64,000 nt of DNA from JACCXG01 sp963785755. GTDB taxonomy: Bacteria; Acidobacteriota; Vicinamibacteria; Vicinamibacterales; 2-12-FULL-66-21. Below the pieces are notes generated by a model. That model had not been told where the DNA came from and did no database searches. It saw nothing but the letters and a program-made list of their open reading frames with translations. Of this stretch, positions 7,516-18,566 are shown piece after piece. A program made the translations under genes and the position numbers. The stretch spans positions 16,545 through 80,544 of the forward strand of contig CAWAXG010000003.1 in assembly GCA_963785755.1 (NCBI GenBank), in the 5' to 3' direction. Each line of letters begins with the position of its first letter. Position 1 is the stretch's first letter.

Positions 7516-8367
7516 ATGCCACGGGCGCGTAAGCGATTCGGGCAGCACTTTCTCGAGGCGGCCTGGGCCGACAAGCTGCTGGCGGCCATCGATCCGCAGC
7601 CGGCGGACAGGTTCCTCGAGATCGGAGCGGGTCCCGGCGCCCTCACCATGCGGCTCGCGTCGCGCGCTGCACATGTGACCGCCATCGAGGTCGACCGCGA
7701 GATGGTCGCCGCGCTGACGCCGGAGCTGCCGTCCAACGTCGCGCTCATCCAGGCGGATTTTCTCGATATCGATCTCGCGCCGATCGTCGCCGGCGGTCCG
7801 CTGAGGATCGCCGGGAACCTTCCCTACAACATCTCCTCGCCAATCCTGTTTCGCCTCATCGATCTCTGGCGCCGGTCGTCGAGGCTGAATCAGTTGACTG
7901 CCGGCGACGAAAACGGCGCGCCACCGCCGCCGTGGACGGATGCGACGCTGATGTTGCAGCGCGAGGTTGCGGACCGGATCGCAGCGACCCCAGGGTCGCG
8001 CGACTACGGCGTGCTGGCCATTTCCGTTCAACTTCATGCCGACGTCCGGCGGATGCTGACGCTGCCACCCGGCGCGTTCCGGCCGCCGCCGAAGGTGCAT
8101 TCGGCGGTCGTGCAGCTGCGATTCCGGCCGCCGGCCGTCGCGCTCAACGACGAGCAGGTGTTCGAATCGATGGTTCGCGCCGTGTTCACACAGCGCCGGA
8201 AGACGCTGGCGAATGCCCTCGCGCCGTTCGCGATCGCCCGGCAGGCCGAGGCGCGGCGCGCGCTCGCCGCGGCCGGCATCGACCCCGGCCGGCGTGCCGA
8301 GACCCTGCAACTCGCGGAGCTGGCACGGCTTGCGGACTACTTCGCAGGGGCTGTACCGCCCAATTAA
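7516..8367 (+). CDS. rsmA: 16S rRNA (A1518/A1519) dimethyltransferase
   Basis: 283 residues, normal for RsmA/KsgA, which dimethylates two adenines in helix 45 of 16S rRNA. Visible are the N-terminal KRFGQHFL motif, the SAM-binding FLEIGAGPGALT, the acidic AIEVD strand end, and the catalytic NLPYNISSPILFRL motif (about residues 102-115). The C-terminal domain has VFTQRRKTLANAL. ATG 7516 with AGGGG just upstream is the best start. A GTG at 7456 overlapping the previous stop would add 20 residues encoded by a REP hairpin and was not chosen. Confidence 0.95.
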   Translation: MPRARKRFGQHFLEAAWADKLLAAIDPQPADRFLEIGAGPGALTMRLASRAAHVTAIEVDREMVAALTPELPSNVALIQADFLDIDLAPIVAGGPLRIAGNLPYNISSPILFRLIDLWRRSSRLNQLTAGDENGAPPPPWTDATLMLQREVADRIAATPGSRDYGVLAISVQLHADVRRMLTLPPGAFRPPPKVHSAVVQLRFRPPAVALNDEQVFESMVRAVFTQRRKTLANALAPFAIARQAEARRALAAAGIDPGRRAETLQLAELARLADYFAGAVPPN

Positions 8368-8606
8368 GTGATGCTTCGGCTGCGCGGCCGTGCTATCTTT
8401 CTGCCCGAGGTTCGGCGAGCCCTTCCCAGCGGGCGGGCCGAAGCACACGGCGATTAGGCGGCTCCCGCCGCCCCACGTCACGGTCCCATCCGCCCGGATG
8501 GTTCTTCCGTCGTGCCGTGTCGTTCCCCAAAAACGTTTTGACGGTCGGGTCATCGAGACGCTGGGACATCCAATGCTGTGTTGTGATGCGCGGACGCTGC
8601 TGACGC

Positions 8607-10281
8607 ATGAGCCCCACTGATCCTGTGGGTGCCGACGCGCCGCCGCTGGAGATCATTCCACTCGGCGGCGTCGGCGAGTTCGGCATGAACATGATGGTCA
8701 TCGCGTGCGGCGAGACGGCCATTCTTGTCGATGCCGGCGTCACGTTTCCCGAGCCGGAGCTGCTCGGCGTCGATCTGATCATCCCCGACTTCCGGCCGCT
8801 CGAGCAGTTCACGATCTCGGCGCTGGTCCTTACTCACGGGCACGAGGACCACATCGGCGCGATCGCTCACGTACTGCCCTACGTCAAGGGGCCGGTCTAC
8901 GGCACGGCGTTCACGCTCGCGTTGGTCGAGGGCAAGCTCGAGGCGCTCGGCGAGGAGGCGACGCGACGGCTGGTCCGGATCAAGCCGCGGGAGCGCGTCA
9001 CGGTCGGCTCGTTCTCGCTCGAGTTCCTGCGCGTGACGCACAGCATGCCCGACTGCGTCGCGCTGGCCGTCGAGACGCCGCACGGCGTCGTGCTGCACAC
9101 CGGGGACTTCAAGATCGATCAGACGCCGCTCGACGGCGAGCACGTCGATTTTCACCGGTTCGCCCAGCTCGGCGCCGCGGGCGTCCTGGTGCTGCTCTCC
9201 GACAGCACCAACATCGAGCGCACGGGTGTCAGCGGTTCCGAACTGGACGTCGTCGATGGCTTCGAAGAGATCTTCACGAGCGCGAAGGGCAAGATCGTCG
9301 TGGCGACGTTCGCGTCGAGCATCTACCGGATGCAGATCCTCGTGGACCTCGCGGCGCAGTTCGATCGGCAGGTGGCGTTCGTCGGCCGCGGGGTGATGGA
9401 CAACTCCGAGATTGCGCAGCGGCTGGGATACCTCCGGATTCCGACCGGCGTCCAGATCAGGGATTCGGATGTCCGGACGTATCCGGCCCAGGACGTGGTC
9501 TGTATCTGTACCTGGCTCGCAGGGGGAGCCGCAGGCGGCCCTGCCCCGAATCGCCATCGACGACCACCGCCACGTCAAGCTGGCGCAGGACGATGTGGTG
9601 GTGTTCTCGGCGCGGGAGATTCCCGGCAACGAAAAGGCGATCGGGCGGGTGATGAATCACGTCGCGCGCCGGGGGGCGGAGGTTGTGCACCAGGGGACCC
9701 GGCACGTCCACGTTTCCGGACACGGGAGCGAGGAAGAGCTGAAATTGATGATTTCCCTCATCAGGCCGCGCTTCTTCGTGCCGATACACGGGGAGTACCG
9801 GCAGCTTGCGCGGCACGCCCGGGTTGCGGCGCGCGTTTCGGCCGGTACTCGCGTCCTGCTGGCGGAAAACGGCGACCTCATCCGTTTCGACCAGGACGGC
9901 GGCCGGGTCGCCGACAAGGTCCCTGCCGGCCGCATCCTCATCGACGGCACCCGAAGCGGGGCCGTTGGCGACGAGGTGTTGCGCGACCGGCGTCATCTTG
10001 CCGGCGACGGGCTGGTCGTGCCGGTCGTGGCAATCGGACGGCAGTCGGGCACGCTCGAGGAGACGGATGTCATCACCCGAGGGTTCGTGGTCGATGCGCG
10101 TACGGAGGCGCTGTTGAAAGAGATCCCATCCCTGCTGGCCTCGGCCATCGAGACCGCGAGCGTCGAAGAACGGACGGATCCCGGCCTGATCAAGGAACGG
10201 ATCCGCGTCGACCTGCAGCGGTTTTTCAGGAAGCGCTCCGGCCTGAGGCCGCTGGTGCTTCCCGTCATCATGGAGATTTGA
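8607..10281 (+). CDS. rnj: Ribonuclease J (one frameshift)
   Basis: Metallo-beta-lactamase/beta-CASP ribonuclease for mRNA decay and rRNA maturation, about 557 residues when joined. The HxHxDH metal site is LTHGHEDHIGA (about residue 75). Further motifs are HTGDFKIDQ, LLSDSTNIE and, after the break, RFFVPIHGEYRQL. The frame breaks at 9513, where an extra T turns the conserved CTGSQGEP motif into CTWLAG; the second frame resumes at GSQGEPQAAL and runs to 10281. Both halves are complete and collinear, so a sequencing error is likelier than a dead gene. It is followed by ftsK after one base. Confidence 0.93.
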
Positions 10282-10282
10282 C

Positions 10283-12683
10283 GTGGCCGGGTCAGTGATC
10301 TCGCGCCGTCTCAGCGAAGTCCTCGGCGTCGGCTTGTTCGCGCTGTCGGTGATCTGGCTGATTGCGCTCGTCAGCTACAGTCCGGCCGATCCGGTCTGGT
10401 TCTTCAACACCGGCGCCGACCTTCCGCCGACGAACTTCGCCGGCCGCATCGGCGCCTTCCTCGCCGAGTTGTCGTTTCAGCTGGTAGGCTATGCCGCCTA
10501 TCTCGCGCCCGTCGTCACTGCGGGCATCGGCTGGCATTACTTCTGGTGCCGCGTTCTCGACGCGCCCTATACGAAGGCACTCGGCGCCGGGCTGCTGTTC
10601 TGCTCCACGGCCGCGTTCATGGCGCTGGCGTTCGGACGCGTCGACCTCGCCGGCAAGGAATTCCGCGCCGGCGGCTCGCTCGGCTCGGCGCTGGCCGGCC
10701 TGCTCGCGGAGTATCTGAACCGCACCGGCTCGATCGTCCTGATCCTGTCGGTGCTCTTCCTCGCCATCATCCTGTCTACGCAGTTTTCGTTCGGCCGTCT
10801 GTTTGCCGCCGTCGGCATGATGATCGTCGATCAGTGCCGTGCCGCAATCGCCGCGATTCGCGCCCGCCGCGACGAGCGTCAGCGCGAGAAGCAGCGGCGC
10901 GAAGTGCTCAAGAAGCATCTCGACAAGCAGACCCGCGAAGGCAAGCCAACGATCGCCACGGCGGTGAAGGATCAGCACGCGGCCGAGGCGGCCGCCGAGG
11001 CCGCCCGCGCCGCGAAGCCTCGGGTCGCGACATCGCGTGAGGTCGACGAGCCGCCGCCGGCGAAACCGTCACGCACGGCCGCGATGATGGGAGCGGCCGC
11101 TGCTGCGCTGAAAGCCGCCTCGTCGAAGCCCACTCCCCCGCCGCCGATCAAGAAAATGCCCGTGGCCGCGCCGTTGCCGCTGCCGGAGCCCGAGAAGGTG
11201 CCGGCCGAGCGCAAGAAGGGGGCCTACACCTTCCCGCCACTGGCGCTGCTCGACGCGCCCAAAACCGAGCGCAAAATCGACGAGCGCGAACTGATGGAGG
11301 GGGCGCGCCTGCTCGAGGACAAGAGCCGCGAGTTCTCGGTCGAAGGCTCGGTCGTCCAGATCCATCCGGGTCCGGTCGTGACGACCTACGAGTTCAAGCC
11401 CGATGCGGGCGTCAAATACAGCAAGATCACCGGGTTGGCGGACGATCTGTGCCTGGCGATGCAGGCTGAATCGGTGCTGATCGATCGTATTCCCGGCAAG
11501 TCGACCGTCGGCATCCAGATTCCGAACCCGAACCGCGAGCAGATCTCGCTGCGGGAGCTGCTCGAATCTGACGTCTACCGGCGATCGCAGTCCAAGCTGA
11601 CGCTCGCGCTCGGCAAGAGCATCCACGGCGAGCCCTTCGTCGCCGATCTCGCGACGATGCCCCATCTGCTCATCGCCGGCTCCACCGGCACGGGCAAATC
11701 GGTCAGCGTGAACGCGATGCTGTCGAGCATCCTCTTCCGCGCGACGCCAGACGACGTGCGCTTCATCATGGTCGATCCCAAGCGCCTCGAGCTCGGGATG
11801 TACGAGGACATTCCGCACCTCCTGACGCCGGTCGTCGTCGATCCCAAGAAGGCCGCCAACGCGCTGCAATGGGCCGTCCGGGAGATGGAAGAGCGGTACA
11901 AGACCCTCGCCGCCGTCGGCGTCCGGAACATCGATCAGTACCAACCGCAACCTCAAGCTGGCGCAGTCCGAGAAAGCCGGCCCGGTGATCGACGACAACG
12001 GCGTCGAAGTCAAGCCGCTGCCCTTCATTGTCGTGCTGATCGACGAGCTCGCGGATCTGATGATGGTGGCGGGGAACGAAGTGGAAGAGTCGATCGCGCG
12101 GCTGGCGCAGATGGCGCGCGCCGTCGGCATTCATCTGATTCTGGCGACGCAGCGGCCGTCGGTCGACGTCATCACCGGCCTGATCAAGGCCAATCTGCCG
12201 GCTCGCATCTCGTTCAGGGTCTCGTCGAAGATCGACTCCCGCACCATTCTCGACGGCAACGGCGCCGAACAGCTGCTGGGCAAGGGCGACCTGCTCTTCC
12301 TGCCGCCGGCGTCCTCGCGGTTCGTCCGTCTGCACGGCCCCTACATCTCGGAACAGGAGAGCGCCCGCCTGGCGAGCTTCCTGCGCAAACAGGGAAAACC
12401 GACCTACGACGAGACGATTACCGCCGACGAGAAACAGGGCGGATCGGAGCTCGAGTTCGAGAAGGACGACCTGTACGAGGAGGCGGCCCGCATCGTGGTG
12501 TCCACCGGGCAGGCCTCGATTTCCTATCTGCAGCGGCGGCTCCGCATCGGCTTCAGCAGGGCCGCGCGTCTGATCGACATGATGGAAGCGGAGGGGCTCG
12601 TATCGGGCGCCGCAGGTGGCAAGGCACGCGAGGTTCTCGTCAAGAAGGAGTACTTCGACGAGGTCGACGCGCAGTTGCGATGA
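10283..12683 (+). CDS. ftsK: DNA translocase FtsK (one frameshift)
   Basis: About 799 residues when joined; GTG start. There are roughly four N-terminal transmembrane helices up to about residue 185, then a charged/Ala-Pro linker, the alpha/beta motor with Walker A GSTGTGKS (about 466-473) and, in the second half, Walker B FIVVLIDELADLM. The C-terminal gamma winged helix (ISYLQRRLRIGFSRAARLID) recognises KOPS. It couples chromosome segregation to septation. An extra C at 11941/11942 (GTACC) breaks the frame after NIDQY; the next frame continues NRNLKLAQSEKAG. Its stop overlaps an ATG at 12680. Confidence 0.95.
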
Positions 12684-12697
12684 GGTCGGGTGACGCT

Positions 12698-14504
12698 ATG
12701 AACAGACTGCCGCGAATCGCCGGGACAACGGCGGCACTGATGACGCTGCTGGTCGGGAGCGTTGCGGTGCGCCCGGCCGCTGCCGCCGCCGAGTCCGCCC
12801 AATCGATCTATACCCGCGCCCTCGCTCGTGAACGCGATCTTCGCGATGCGAGCAACGCCGCGACGCTGCCGCAATTGCGGCGCACCGTGAACACGTATGA
12901 GTCGCTGGTGCGGCAGTATCCGACGAGCGGCTACGCGGACAACGCGCTCTGGCAGGCGGGAAATCTCGCGCTCCTGGCCTACGAACGGTTCCGCGAGCCT
13001 TCCGACCGGCGGACTGCCGTTCGCCTGTTCACGCTGCTCAAGGACGGATACCCGTCGAGCTCGCTGGCCGCGCGGGCGATCGAACTGCTCGGCGAGGTCG
13101 AGGCCGATCCTGTCGGCGCCGCATCTACGGCGCCCCCGGTGCCGCCGGTCGTCCCGCCCGCCGCGGCCCCCGTGCCCGCACCAGTGCCACCCGCGCCAAT
13201 CGCATCCGGCACAATCGCTTCGGGGCCGCCGCCCGACACGCAACGCGATTCGCGTCCGGCCGAGGAAGCGGTCGCCGACCTGGTGACCATCCGCGACATC
13301 AAGCGCACTTCCCTGCCCGATGGAATCCGGGTCACCATCGAGATGGATCGCGAGTCGATGTTCCGCGCCGAGCGCCTCGAGAACCCGAGGCGCGTGTTCT
13401 TCGACCTCAGAGGCTCGCGGACGGTTCCGTCGCTCCAGGACGCGACGCTCAAGTTCACGGAAGACATCGTCCGCGAGATTCCGCCTGGGGCGTCACCCCA
13501 GGAATACGACGCGCGTGGTCATGGACATGGAGTCGGCGGAGGGGTACAGCGTGTTCACCCTCTACAATCCATTTCGCCTCGTCGTCGACATCAAACGCGC
13601 GGCGGTCACAACCGTTCCGGCGCCCGCGGCCGCGCCGACGACCGGGACTCCGCCTGCGTCAACGGTGACGGCCGAGACGAAGGCGATCGCCGCGAGCAAA
13701 GAGCCGGTTCCTCCGGTCTCGCGCGCTGAGGCCCCGTCAGTGGTGTCGCCGGCGGCGCCCACTGCGAACTCCAACGGGCAGTTCTCCCTGTCCCGCCAGC
13801 TCGGGTTGGGCATCTCACGAATCGTCCTGGACGCCGGCCACGGCGGTCACGATCCGGGCGCGCGCGCGAACGGTGTGTCGGAGTCGGAGCTCGTCCTGGA
13901 TGTCACGCTCCGGCTCCGGACCCTGCTCGAAAAGCAGCCCGGCATCGAGGTGACGCTCACCCGCGACGGCGACGTGTTCATTCCTCTCGAAGAGCGCACG
14001 GCGATCGCCAACCGTCAGGGGGCGGATCTGTTCCTGTCGATTCACGCCAACGCCAGCCGGAACGCCAAGGCACGCGGCATCGAGACCTACTTCCTGAACT
14101 TCGCGACCAACCCCGAGGCCGAAGCGGTCGCCGCGCGCGAGAATTCGGGGTCCGGCCAATCGATGCACAACCTGACCGACATCGTCCGGACGATCGCGCT
14201 GAACAACAAGATCGACGAATCGCGGGACTTCGCCTCGATGGTGCAGAAGGCGATGGTGCGGCGGCTCGCGACCCGCAACAACCAGGTGCGCGACCTCGGC
14301 GTCAAGCAGGCACCGTTCGTCGTCCTGATCGGCGCGGGCATGCCGAGCGTGCTCGCCGAGATTTCCTTCGTCACGAACAAGCAGGAGTCGGCGCTGTTGA
14401 AGACGGCCGCCTATCGGCAGCAGATTGCCGAGTCGCTGCTCGACGGCATACTGCGATATCAGAGAGCGCTGAAGGGAGTGCGGGCCGTCGCCGCGAGGGA
14501 GTAG
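12698..14504 (+). CDS. AMIN-domain N-acetylmuramoyl-L-alanine amidase (one frameshift)
   Basis: About 601 residues when joined. In order: signal peptide (MNRLPRIAGTTAALMTLLVG); a TPR-like helical region (LPQLRRTVNTYESLVRQYP); a Pro/Ala linker; an AMIN localisation domain (IRVTIEMDRESMFRAERLE); a second low-complexity linker; then the zinc-dependent Amidase_3 domain. Its zinc ligands are His in LDAGHGGHDPGA, Glu in VSESELVLDVTL and His in FLSIHANAS; the catalytic Glu is in VLAEISFVTN. It cleaves septal peptidoglycan, like AmiC. An extra base near 13480-13482 (GATTCCG) breaks the AMIN domain. ATG 12698 has GAGGT upstream; ATG 12680, overlapping the ftsK stop, is an alternative. Confidence 0.9.
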
Positions 14505-14520
14505 GCGCGGACTGTTCCGT

Positions 14521-14665
14521 TCAGTTCAGGGGCGGGATCGGGATAAGTCCGGGACTGGGGACTCGGGGCTCGGGATTCGGGGTGGTGGGCGGATCGCTTC
14601 GCTGGACCGCCATCCATTTTGGATCTCACGTCGGGATCGGTGATCAGGGATCAAAGGATCCCGAC
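14521..14665. repeat. Degenerate GGGATC/GGGACTCGG tract
   Basis: G-rich intergenic tract between convergent genes, built of GGGATC, GGGACT and GGGATTCGG units and ending GGATCGGTGATCAGGGATC. The 15-mer ACTCGGGGCTCGGGA at 14561-14575 recurs exactly at 37642-37656. The whole 171-base gap holds no gene. Confidence 0.7.
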
Positions 14666-14675
14666 GACGGCGGGA

Positions 14676-14927
14676 TTACGGCGTCGAAGACGATGGCGTG
14701 ACGCGCAGCGCTTCCGAGTCGGGAACGGGTTCCAGGTTGTACTTGGCCCGGATCCGCTTGATCGCGATCAGGATACCGCCGAGCGTCGCGCCCAGGATCA
14801 AGGCTGCCAGCAGCATGACGCCGGTCAGCCCGAGGGCGCCCACGACGATGTCGCCGATTCCGGTGGTTTCGACCGGTTCCTCGATGACCCTGACGAGAAT
14901 CGGCTGAGCGGGTTGCGGAGATTGCAC
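14676..14927 (-). CDS. Small single-pass membrane protein
   Basis: 83 residues from a GTG start. A Gly-rich hydrophobic stretch (about residues 24-55, including ALGLTGVMLLAALILGATLGG) is one long or two short membrane helices. It is followed by the basic IAIKRIRAKYN and a polar tail. It begins 35 bases after pepA on the same strand and may share its message. I do not recognise the family. Confidence 0.55.
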   Translation of the reverse strand: MQSPQPAQPILVRVIEEPVETTGIGDIVVGALGLTGVMLLAALILGATLGGILIAIKRIRAKYNLEPVPDSEALRVTPSSSTP

Positions 14928-14961
14928 GGTACTTTAGACCCCTGGTCTGCGGCTCGGGTTC

Positions 14962-16467
14962 CTACGACCACTCCGTCGACGTGAACGCCAGCTCGGCGAG
15001 GGCCCTGACCGCGACCCCGGTCGCCCCTTTGGGCTGCCACGGCTTGGCCTCGTCTGCCCATGCGGTGCCGGCGATATCGAGGTGCGCCCAGGCTAGATCC
15101 CCGACGAATTCCTTGATGAACATCGCCGCCGTGCACACGCTGGCGGGCCGCCCGCCGACGTTGACCATGTCCGCGATCTCGCTGCGAATCTGTTCGCGGT
15201 ATTCCTCGTACAACGGCAGCGGCCAGCAGCGATCCCCGGCCCGGTTGGCGGTAAGGCGGACCAGCTCAGCCCATGACTCCGGCTGGCCGAACAGGCCGGA
15301 AGCCGCCTTGCCGAGCGCGACCACGCATGCACCGGTGAGCGTGGCGACGTCCACGAGATGGGTGGCTCCGAGCTGCTGCGCGTACCACAAACCATCCCCG
15401 AGAATCAGCCGGCCTTCGGCGTCCGTATTGAGGACCTCGACGGTCTTACCGCTCGCCCCGGTCAGGATGTCGCCCGGCTTGAGCGCCCGGCCACCTGGCA
15501 TGTTCTCCGTCATCGGCACGACCCCGACCACGGCAATCGGCGCCTTCAGGAGCGCCAGGGCGCGCATGGCGCCGATGACGGCGGCGCCTCCCGCCATATC
15601 GTCCTTCATGCGTTCCATGCCGTCGGCGGGCTTGATCGAGATGCCTCCCGTATCGAACGTGATGCCCTTTCCTACCAGGCCCAGAACCGGATGCGCCGGT
15701 GCTCCGGCCGGCGTGTACCGCATGACGAGAACCCTCGGCGGCTCGGCGCTGCCGCGGGCGACGCCCAGAAGGAGGCCCATCTGCAGACGAACGATGTCGT
15801 CTTCATCCAGGATCTCGACGTGCAGTCCGGCATCACGCGCGATGGCGCTGCCGCGCTCGGCGAAGACCGACGGGGTCAGGACGTTGGACGGCTCATTACA
15901 GAGATCGCGGGCAATGTTGCAGGACTCGCCGAGAATGCGTCCGCGCTCGACGGCGGCCTGGAGCCCCCGGTCGCTCGACTCGCCGGCGACGATCACCGCT
16001 TCCTCGAGCGGCGGCGAGGAACGATCGCTGCTCTTGTATCGATCGCCGCTGAAGCTCGCGAGCAGCAGCCCTTCTGCGATCGCCTGCACGGCAGCCGCGT
16101 CGCTGCTGCCCCGCGGCAGGAACGCGATACGGCGCACCCGGCGTTGCCGGGCGGCGAGCGCCGCGGCGGTCGCGACCTTGCGCAGCCTCTCGGTGTCGAA
16201 GTCGGCGGCCTTCCCGGCGCCGATCAGCGCGACGCGAGCGGCACGCCATTCATTACCGAGCGGAGTGAGGAACAGTTCGTAGGCGCGCCCCTCGAATTCA
16301 TGCGAATCGTCCGCGCGTTTCAACGCGCCATCAGCCGCTTCGTCGAGGCCCGGAACCGCCGACACCAGGGCTTCTCCCTCGAAGACGGGCACGAAGAGTA
16401 CGTCGGTTTCCACTTCCGACGGACGTGAAGATCTGAGCACCACGGGAGCCTGGGACGCGGTCCGCAT
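14962..16467 (-). CDS. pepA: Leucyl aminopeptidase, M17 family
   Basis: 501 residues, normal for PepA. The catalytic domain carries GKGITFDTGGISIKP (metal-binding Lys and Asp) and the diagnostic NTDAEGRLILGDGL signature. The N-terminal macro-like domain precedes it. It removes N-terminal residues in the cytosol, and some family members also bind DNA. The frame is open to 16836, but the M17 N-terminus begins at MRTASQAPVVLRS and a -10 box sits just upstream, so ATG 16467 is used. Confidence 0.95.
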   Translation of the reverse strand: MRTASQAPVVLRSSRPSEVETDVLFVPVFEGEALVSAVPGLDEAADGALKRADDSHEFEGRAYELFLTPLGNEWRAARVALIGAGKAADFDTERLRKVATAAALAARQRRVRRIAFLPRGSSDAAAVQAIAEGLLLASFSGDRYKSSDRSSPPLEEAVIVAGESSDRGLQAAVERGRILGESCNIARDLCNEPSNVLTPSVFAERGSAIARDAGLHVEILDEDDIVRLQMGLLLGVARGSAEPPRVLVMRYTPAGAPAHPVLGLVGKGITFDTGGISIKPADGMERMKDDMAGGAAVIGAMRALALLKAPIAVVGVVPMTENMPGGRALKPGDILTGASGKTVEVLNTDAEGRLILGDGLWYAQQLGATHLVDVATLTGACVVALGKAASGLFGQPESWAELVRLTANRAGDRCWPLPLYEEYREQIRSEIADMVNVGGRPASVCTAAMFIKEFVGDLAWAHLDIAGTAWADEAKPWQPKGATGVAVRALAELAFTSTEWS

Positions 16468-16476
16468 ATTCCGGCA

Positions 16477-16482
16477 ATTATA
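16477..16482 (-). promoter_or_regulatory. pepA -10 box
   Basis: Perfect TATAAT on the minus strand, nine bases before the pepA ATG. A start site about seven bases downstream would leave almost no leader. No clear -35 was found. Confidence 0.6.
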
Positions 16483-16562
16483 GTGCGGTGTGGGACGAAA
16501 CCCGTGAGCAAGCCCCGCCGTGGGGCCGGCGATTCTCCAGGGTGAGCGGCCGCGCCCGCGGC

Positions 16563-16568
16563 TATAAT
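16563..16568 (+). promoter_or_regulatory. -10 box of the PhoPQ-related gene
   Basis: Perfect TATAAT ten bases before ATG 16579, divergent from the pepA promoter within the same 111-base gap. No clear -35 was found. Confidence 0.55.
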
Positions 16569-16578
16569 CGGCGCGCTC

Positions 16579-18021
16579 ATGACACACCAACTCCGTCGCA
16601 TTGCCATCCTGCTCTTCCTGTTCCCCTTCGTCCTGATCGGGTCCGGACAGAGACCCGAACGGGTCCCGGTTGGGCAGCAGACCGCGCTCGATCGTTACGT
16701 GGCCGCTCCCGATACCAGCTTCGCCTGGAAGGTATTGCGCCAGCTGCCGGCGGAAGGGGCGACCGCCACCCTTCTCGAGATGACGTCGCAGCGCTGGCTG
16801 ACCGAGCAGGAGGTCCAACGCCCGCTCTGGACGCATTGGGTGACGGTCATCCAGCCGGCGAAGGTCACGAGCGACATCGGCTTCCTGTTCATCACCGGTG
16901 GCAGTAATGAGCGGCAGCCTCCGGCAAATCCCCCGGCCTGGCTCGTCGACCTCGTCCGTAACACGGGCACGGTCGCGGCGGAGCTTCGCCTGGTGCCGAA
17001 TCAGCCGGTGATCTTCACGGAGGATCCCACCCGCAAGCCCCGCTCCGAGGACGATTTCATCGCCTACACGTGGGACAAGTACCTGCGGACCGGGGACGAG
17101 AAGTGGCCGGCCCGGCTGCCGATGACGAAGAGCGCCGTGCGCGCGATGGACGCAGTGACGGCCTTCGCGCAGTCCCAGGAAGGCGGCGGCAACAAAGTAT
17201 CGCGGTTCGTGGTGTCGGGAGCCTCGAAGCGCGGGTGGACGGCGTGGGCGACAGCCGTGGTCGATCAGCGCGTGGTCGGACTCGTGCCGGCGGTCATCGA
17301 CATGCTCAACGTCGAGCCGTCATTCGTTCATCACTATCGCGCTTATGGGACGTGGTCGGACGCGGTCAAGGACTACGTGCACCACGGCATCATGAACTGG
17401 ATGGGCACCAAGGAATTCAAGGCGCTGATGAAGATCGAAGAGCCCTACGAATACCGTGACCGCCTGACCATGCCGAAGCTGCTCCTGAACGCGTCAGGAG
17501 ATCAATTCTTCCTGCCGGACTCTTCGCAGTTCTATTTCGACGATCTGCGCGGCGAGAAGCACGTCCGCTACGTGCCGAACACGTCGCACTCGCTCGACAA
17601 GAGCGACGCCCTGGAGACCGTCCAGGCTTTTTACGCGGCGATTGTCAGCAACACGCCACGGCCCGAGGTGAAATGGACGTTCGAGCGCGACGGATCGATC
17701 AAGGTCGTGAGCCGCCAGCTGCCGAGCGAGGTGCAGCTCTGGCAGGCGACGAACCCCGCCGCGCGTAATTTCCGTCTCGACGCGATTGGTCCCGCGTACA
17801 AGCCGTCCTCCCTGACACCCTCGGGCCCGAACACGTGGGTTGCGCGCGTCGCCGCGCCGGAGGCCGGGTGGACTGCGTTCTTCGTCGAGCTGACGTTTCC
17901 CGGGGCCAGCAAGTACCCCTTGAAGGTGACGAGCGGCATACGCATTCTTCCCGACAAATTGCCGTTCGATGCGCCGAAGCCGGTCAAAGATCCCCGGAGC
18001 GTTCAGCCCGTGAGCCGCTAG
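16579..18021 (+). CDS. PhoPQ-activated pathogenicity-related (PqaA) family hydrolase
   Basis: 480 residues with a signal peptide (MTHQLRRIAILLFLFPFVLIG). Homologous throughout to the PqaA family of secreted alpha/beta hydrolases: ALDRYVAAPD at the N-terminus, the nucleophile elbow VVSGASKRGWTAW (Ser about residue 213), Asp in LLNASGDQFF and His in VPNTSHSL, which together form a plausible Ser-Asp-His triad. A C-terminal beta domain follows. The family name comes from a Salmonella gene; enzymatic substrates are unknown and no virulence role is implied here. The frame is intact. Confidence 0.88.
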   Translation: MTHQLRRIAILLFLFPFVLIGSGQRPERVPVGQQTALDRYVAAPDTSFAWKVLRQLPAEGATATLLEMTSQRWLTEQEVQRPLWTHWVTVIQPAKVTSDIGFLFITGGSNERQPPANPPAWLVDLVRNTGTVAAELRLVPNQPVIFTEDPTRKPRSEDDFIAYTWDKYLRTGDEKWPARLPMTKSAVRAMDAVTAFAQSQEGGGNKVSRFVVSGASKRGWTAWATAVVDQRVVGLVPAVIDMLNVEPSFVHHYRAYGTWSDAVKDYVHHGIMNWMGTKEFKALMKIEEPYEYRDRLTMPKLLLNASGDQFFLPDSSQFYFDDLRGEKHVRYVPNTSHSLDKSDALETVQAFYAAIVSNTPRPEVKWTFERDGSIKVVSRQLPSEVQLWQATNPAARNFRLDAIGPAYKPSSLTPSGPNTWVARVAAPEAGWTAFFVELTFPGASKYPLKVTSGIRILPDKLPFDAPKPVKDPRSVQPVSR

Positions 18022-18071
18022 CCGATCAGCTCTTCAGCGGGGACCGCTCGCGAGTCGGATTGGCGTTGTAC

Positions 18072-18563
18072 TTATCCGACTCGCCCCAGCGGGATGCTGA
18101 GATTGGTCCAGTCGGTCCCGCGCTGCGACTTCGCGATATAGACGATCTGTCCCGCGTGGTAGGCGAGGTGCGCCAGCGCGCGATGCAGAGCCTCGTACAC
18201 CGCCATCGACTGGCCGCGGACCACGACCGTCCGAGTCAGCTGCTCGTCGCTGAGCTCATCGAGCGCGGCCGACAGGACCTTCCATCCCTGCTCCCACTTG
18301 TGCAGCAGCTCGTCGCGGGATACGGCGCGCGGCTCGAACTCCTCATCCCTCTTCCGCCACGGCTTCTCGCCGTCGCTGGTCAGGAAATCGGTGAATCGCG
18401 AGCGCAGGTTCCCGGACATGTGCCAGCAGATCACCGCGATGGAGTTGTCGCCTGCGCTGCTGGTCGCTGCCAGGTCGTCGTCGGCGACCTGACGGATCGC
18501 GGCCTCCGACAGGGCTTTGTAGCGCATGAATTCCGCGCGGACGGACTCGATGATGCTCGTCAT
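18072..18563 (-). CDS. DinB-superfamily protein (DUF1572-like)
   Basis: 163 residues, all helical. The DinB-type metal-ligand histidines are visible: ICWHMSGN (about residue 48) and HRALAHLAYHAGQIVYIAK near the C-terminus. It matches the DUF1572 branch, whose members are putative metal-dependent enzymes, perhaps using bacillithiol-like thiols. No function is assigned. It is the last of three closely spaced minus-strand genes, three bases after the JAMM gene. Confidence 0.8.
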   Translation of the reverse strand: MTSIIESVRAEFMRYKALSEAAIRQVADDDLAATSSAGDNSIAVICWHMSGNLRSRFTDFLTSDGEKPWRKRDEEFEPRAVSRDELLHKWEQGWKVLSAALDELSDEQLTRTVVVRGQSMAVYEALHRALAHLAYHAGQIVYIAKSQRGTDWTNLSIPLGRVG

Positions 18564-18566
18564 GGA

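Noticed and set aside
8368..8606. Riboswitch or structured leader before RNase J
   Set aside because: The 239-base gap has short GC-rich pairings and a TTGACG, but no recognisable riboswitch core or -10 box.
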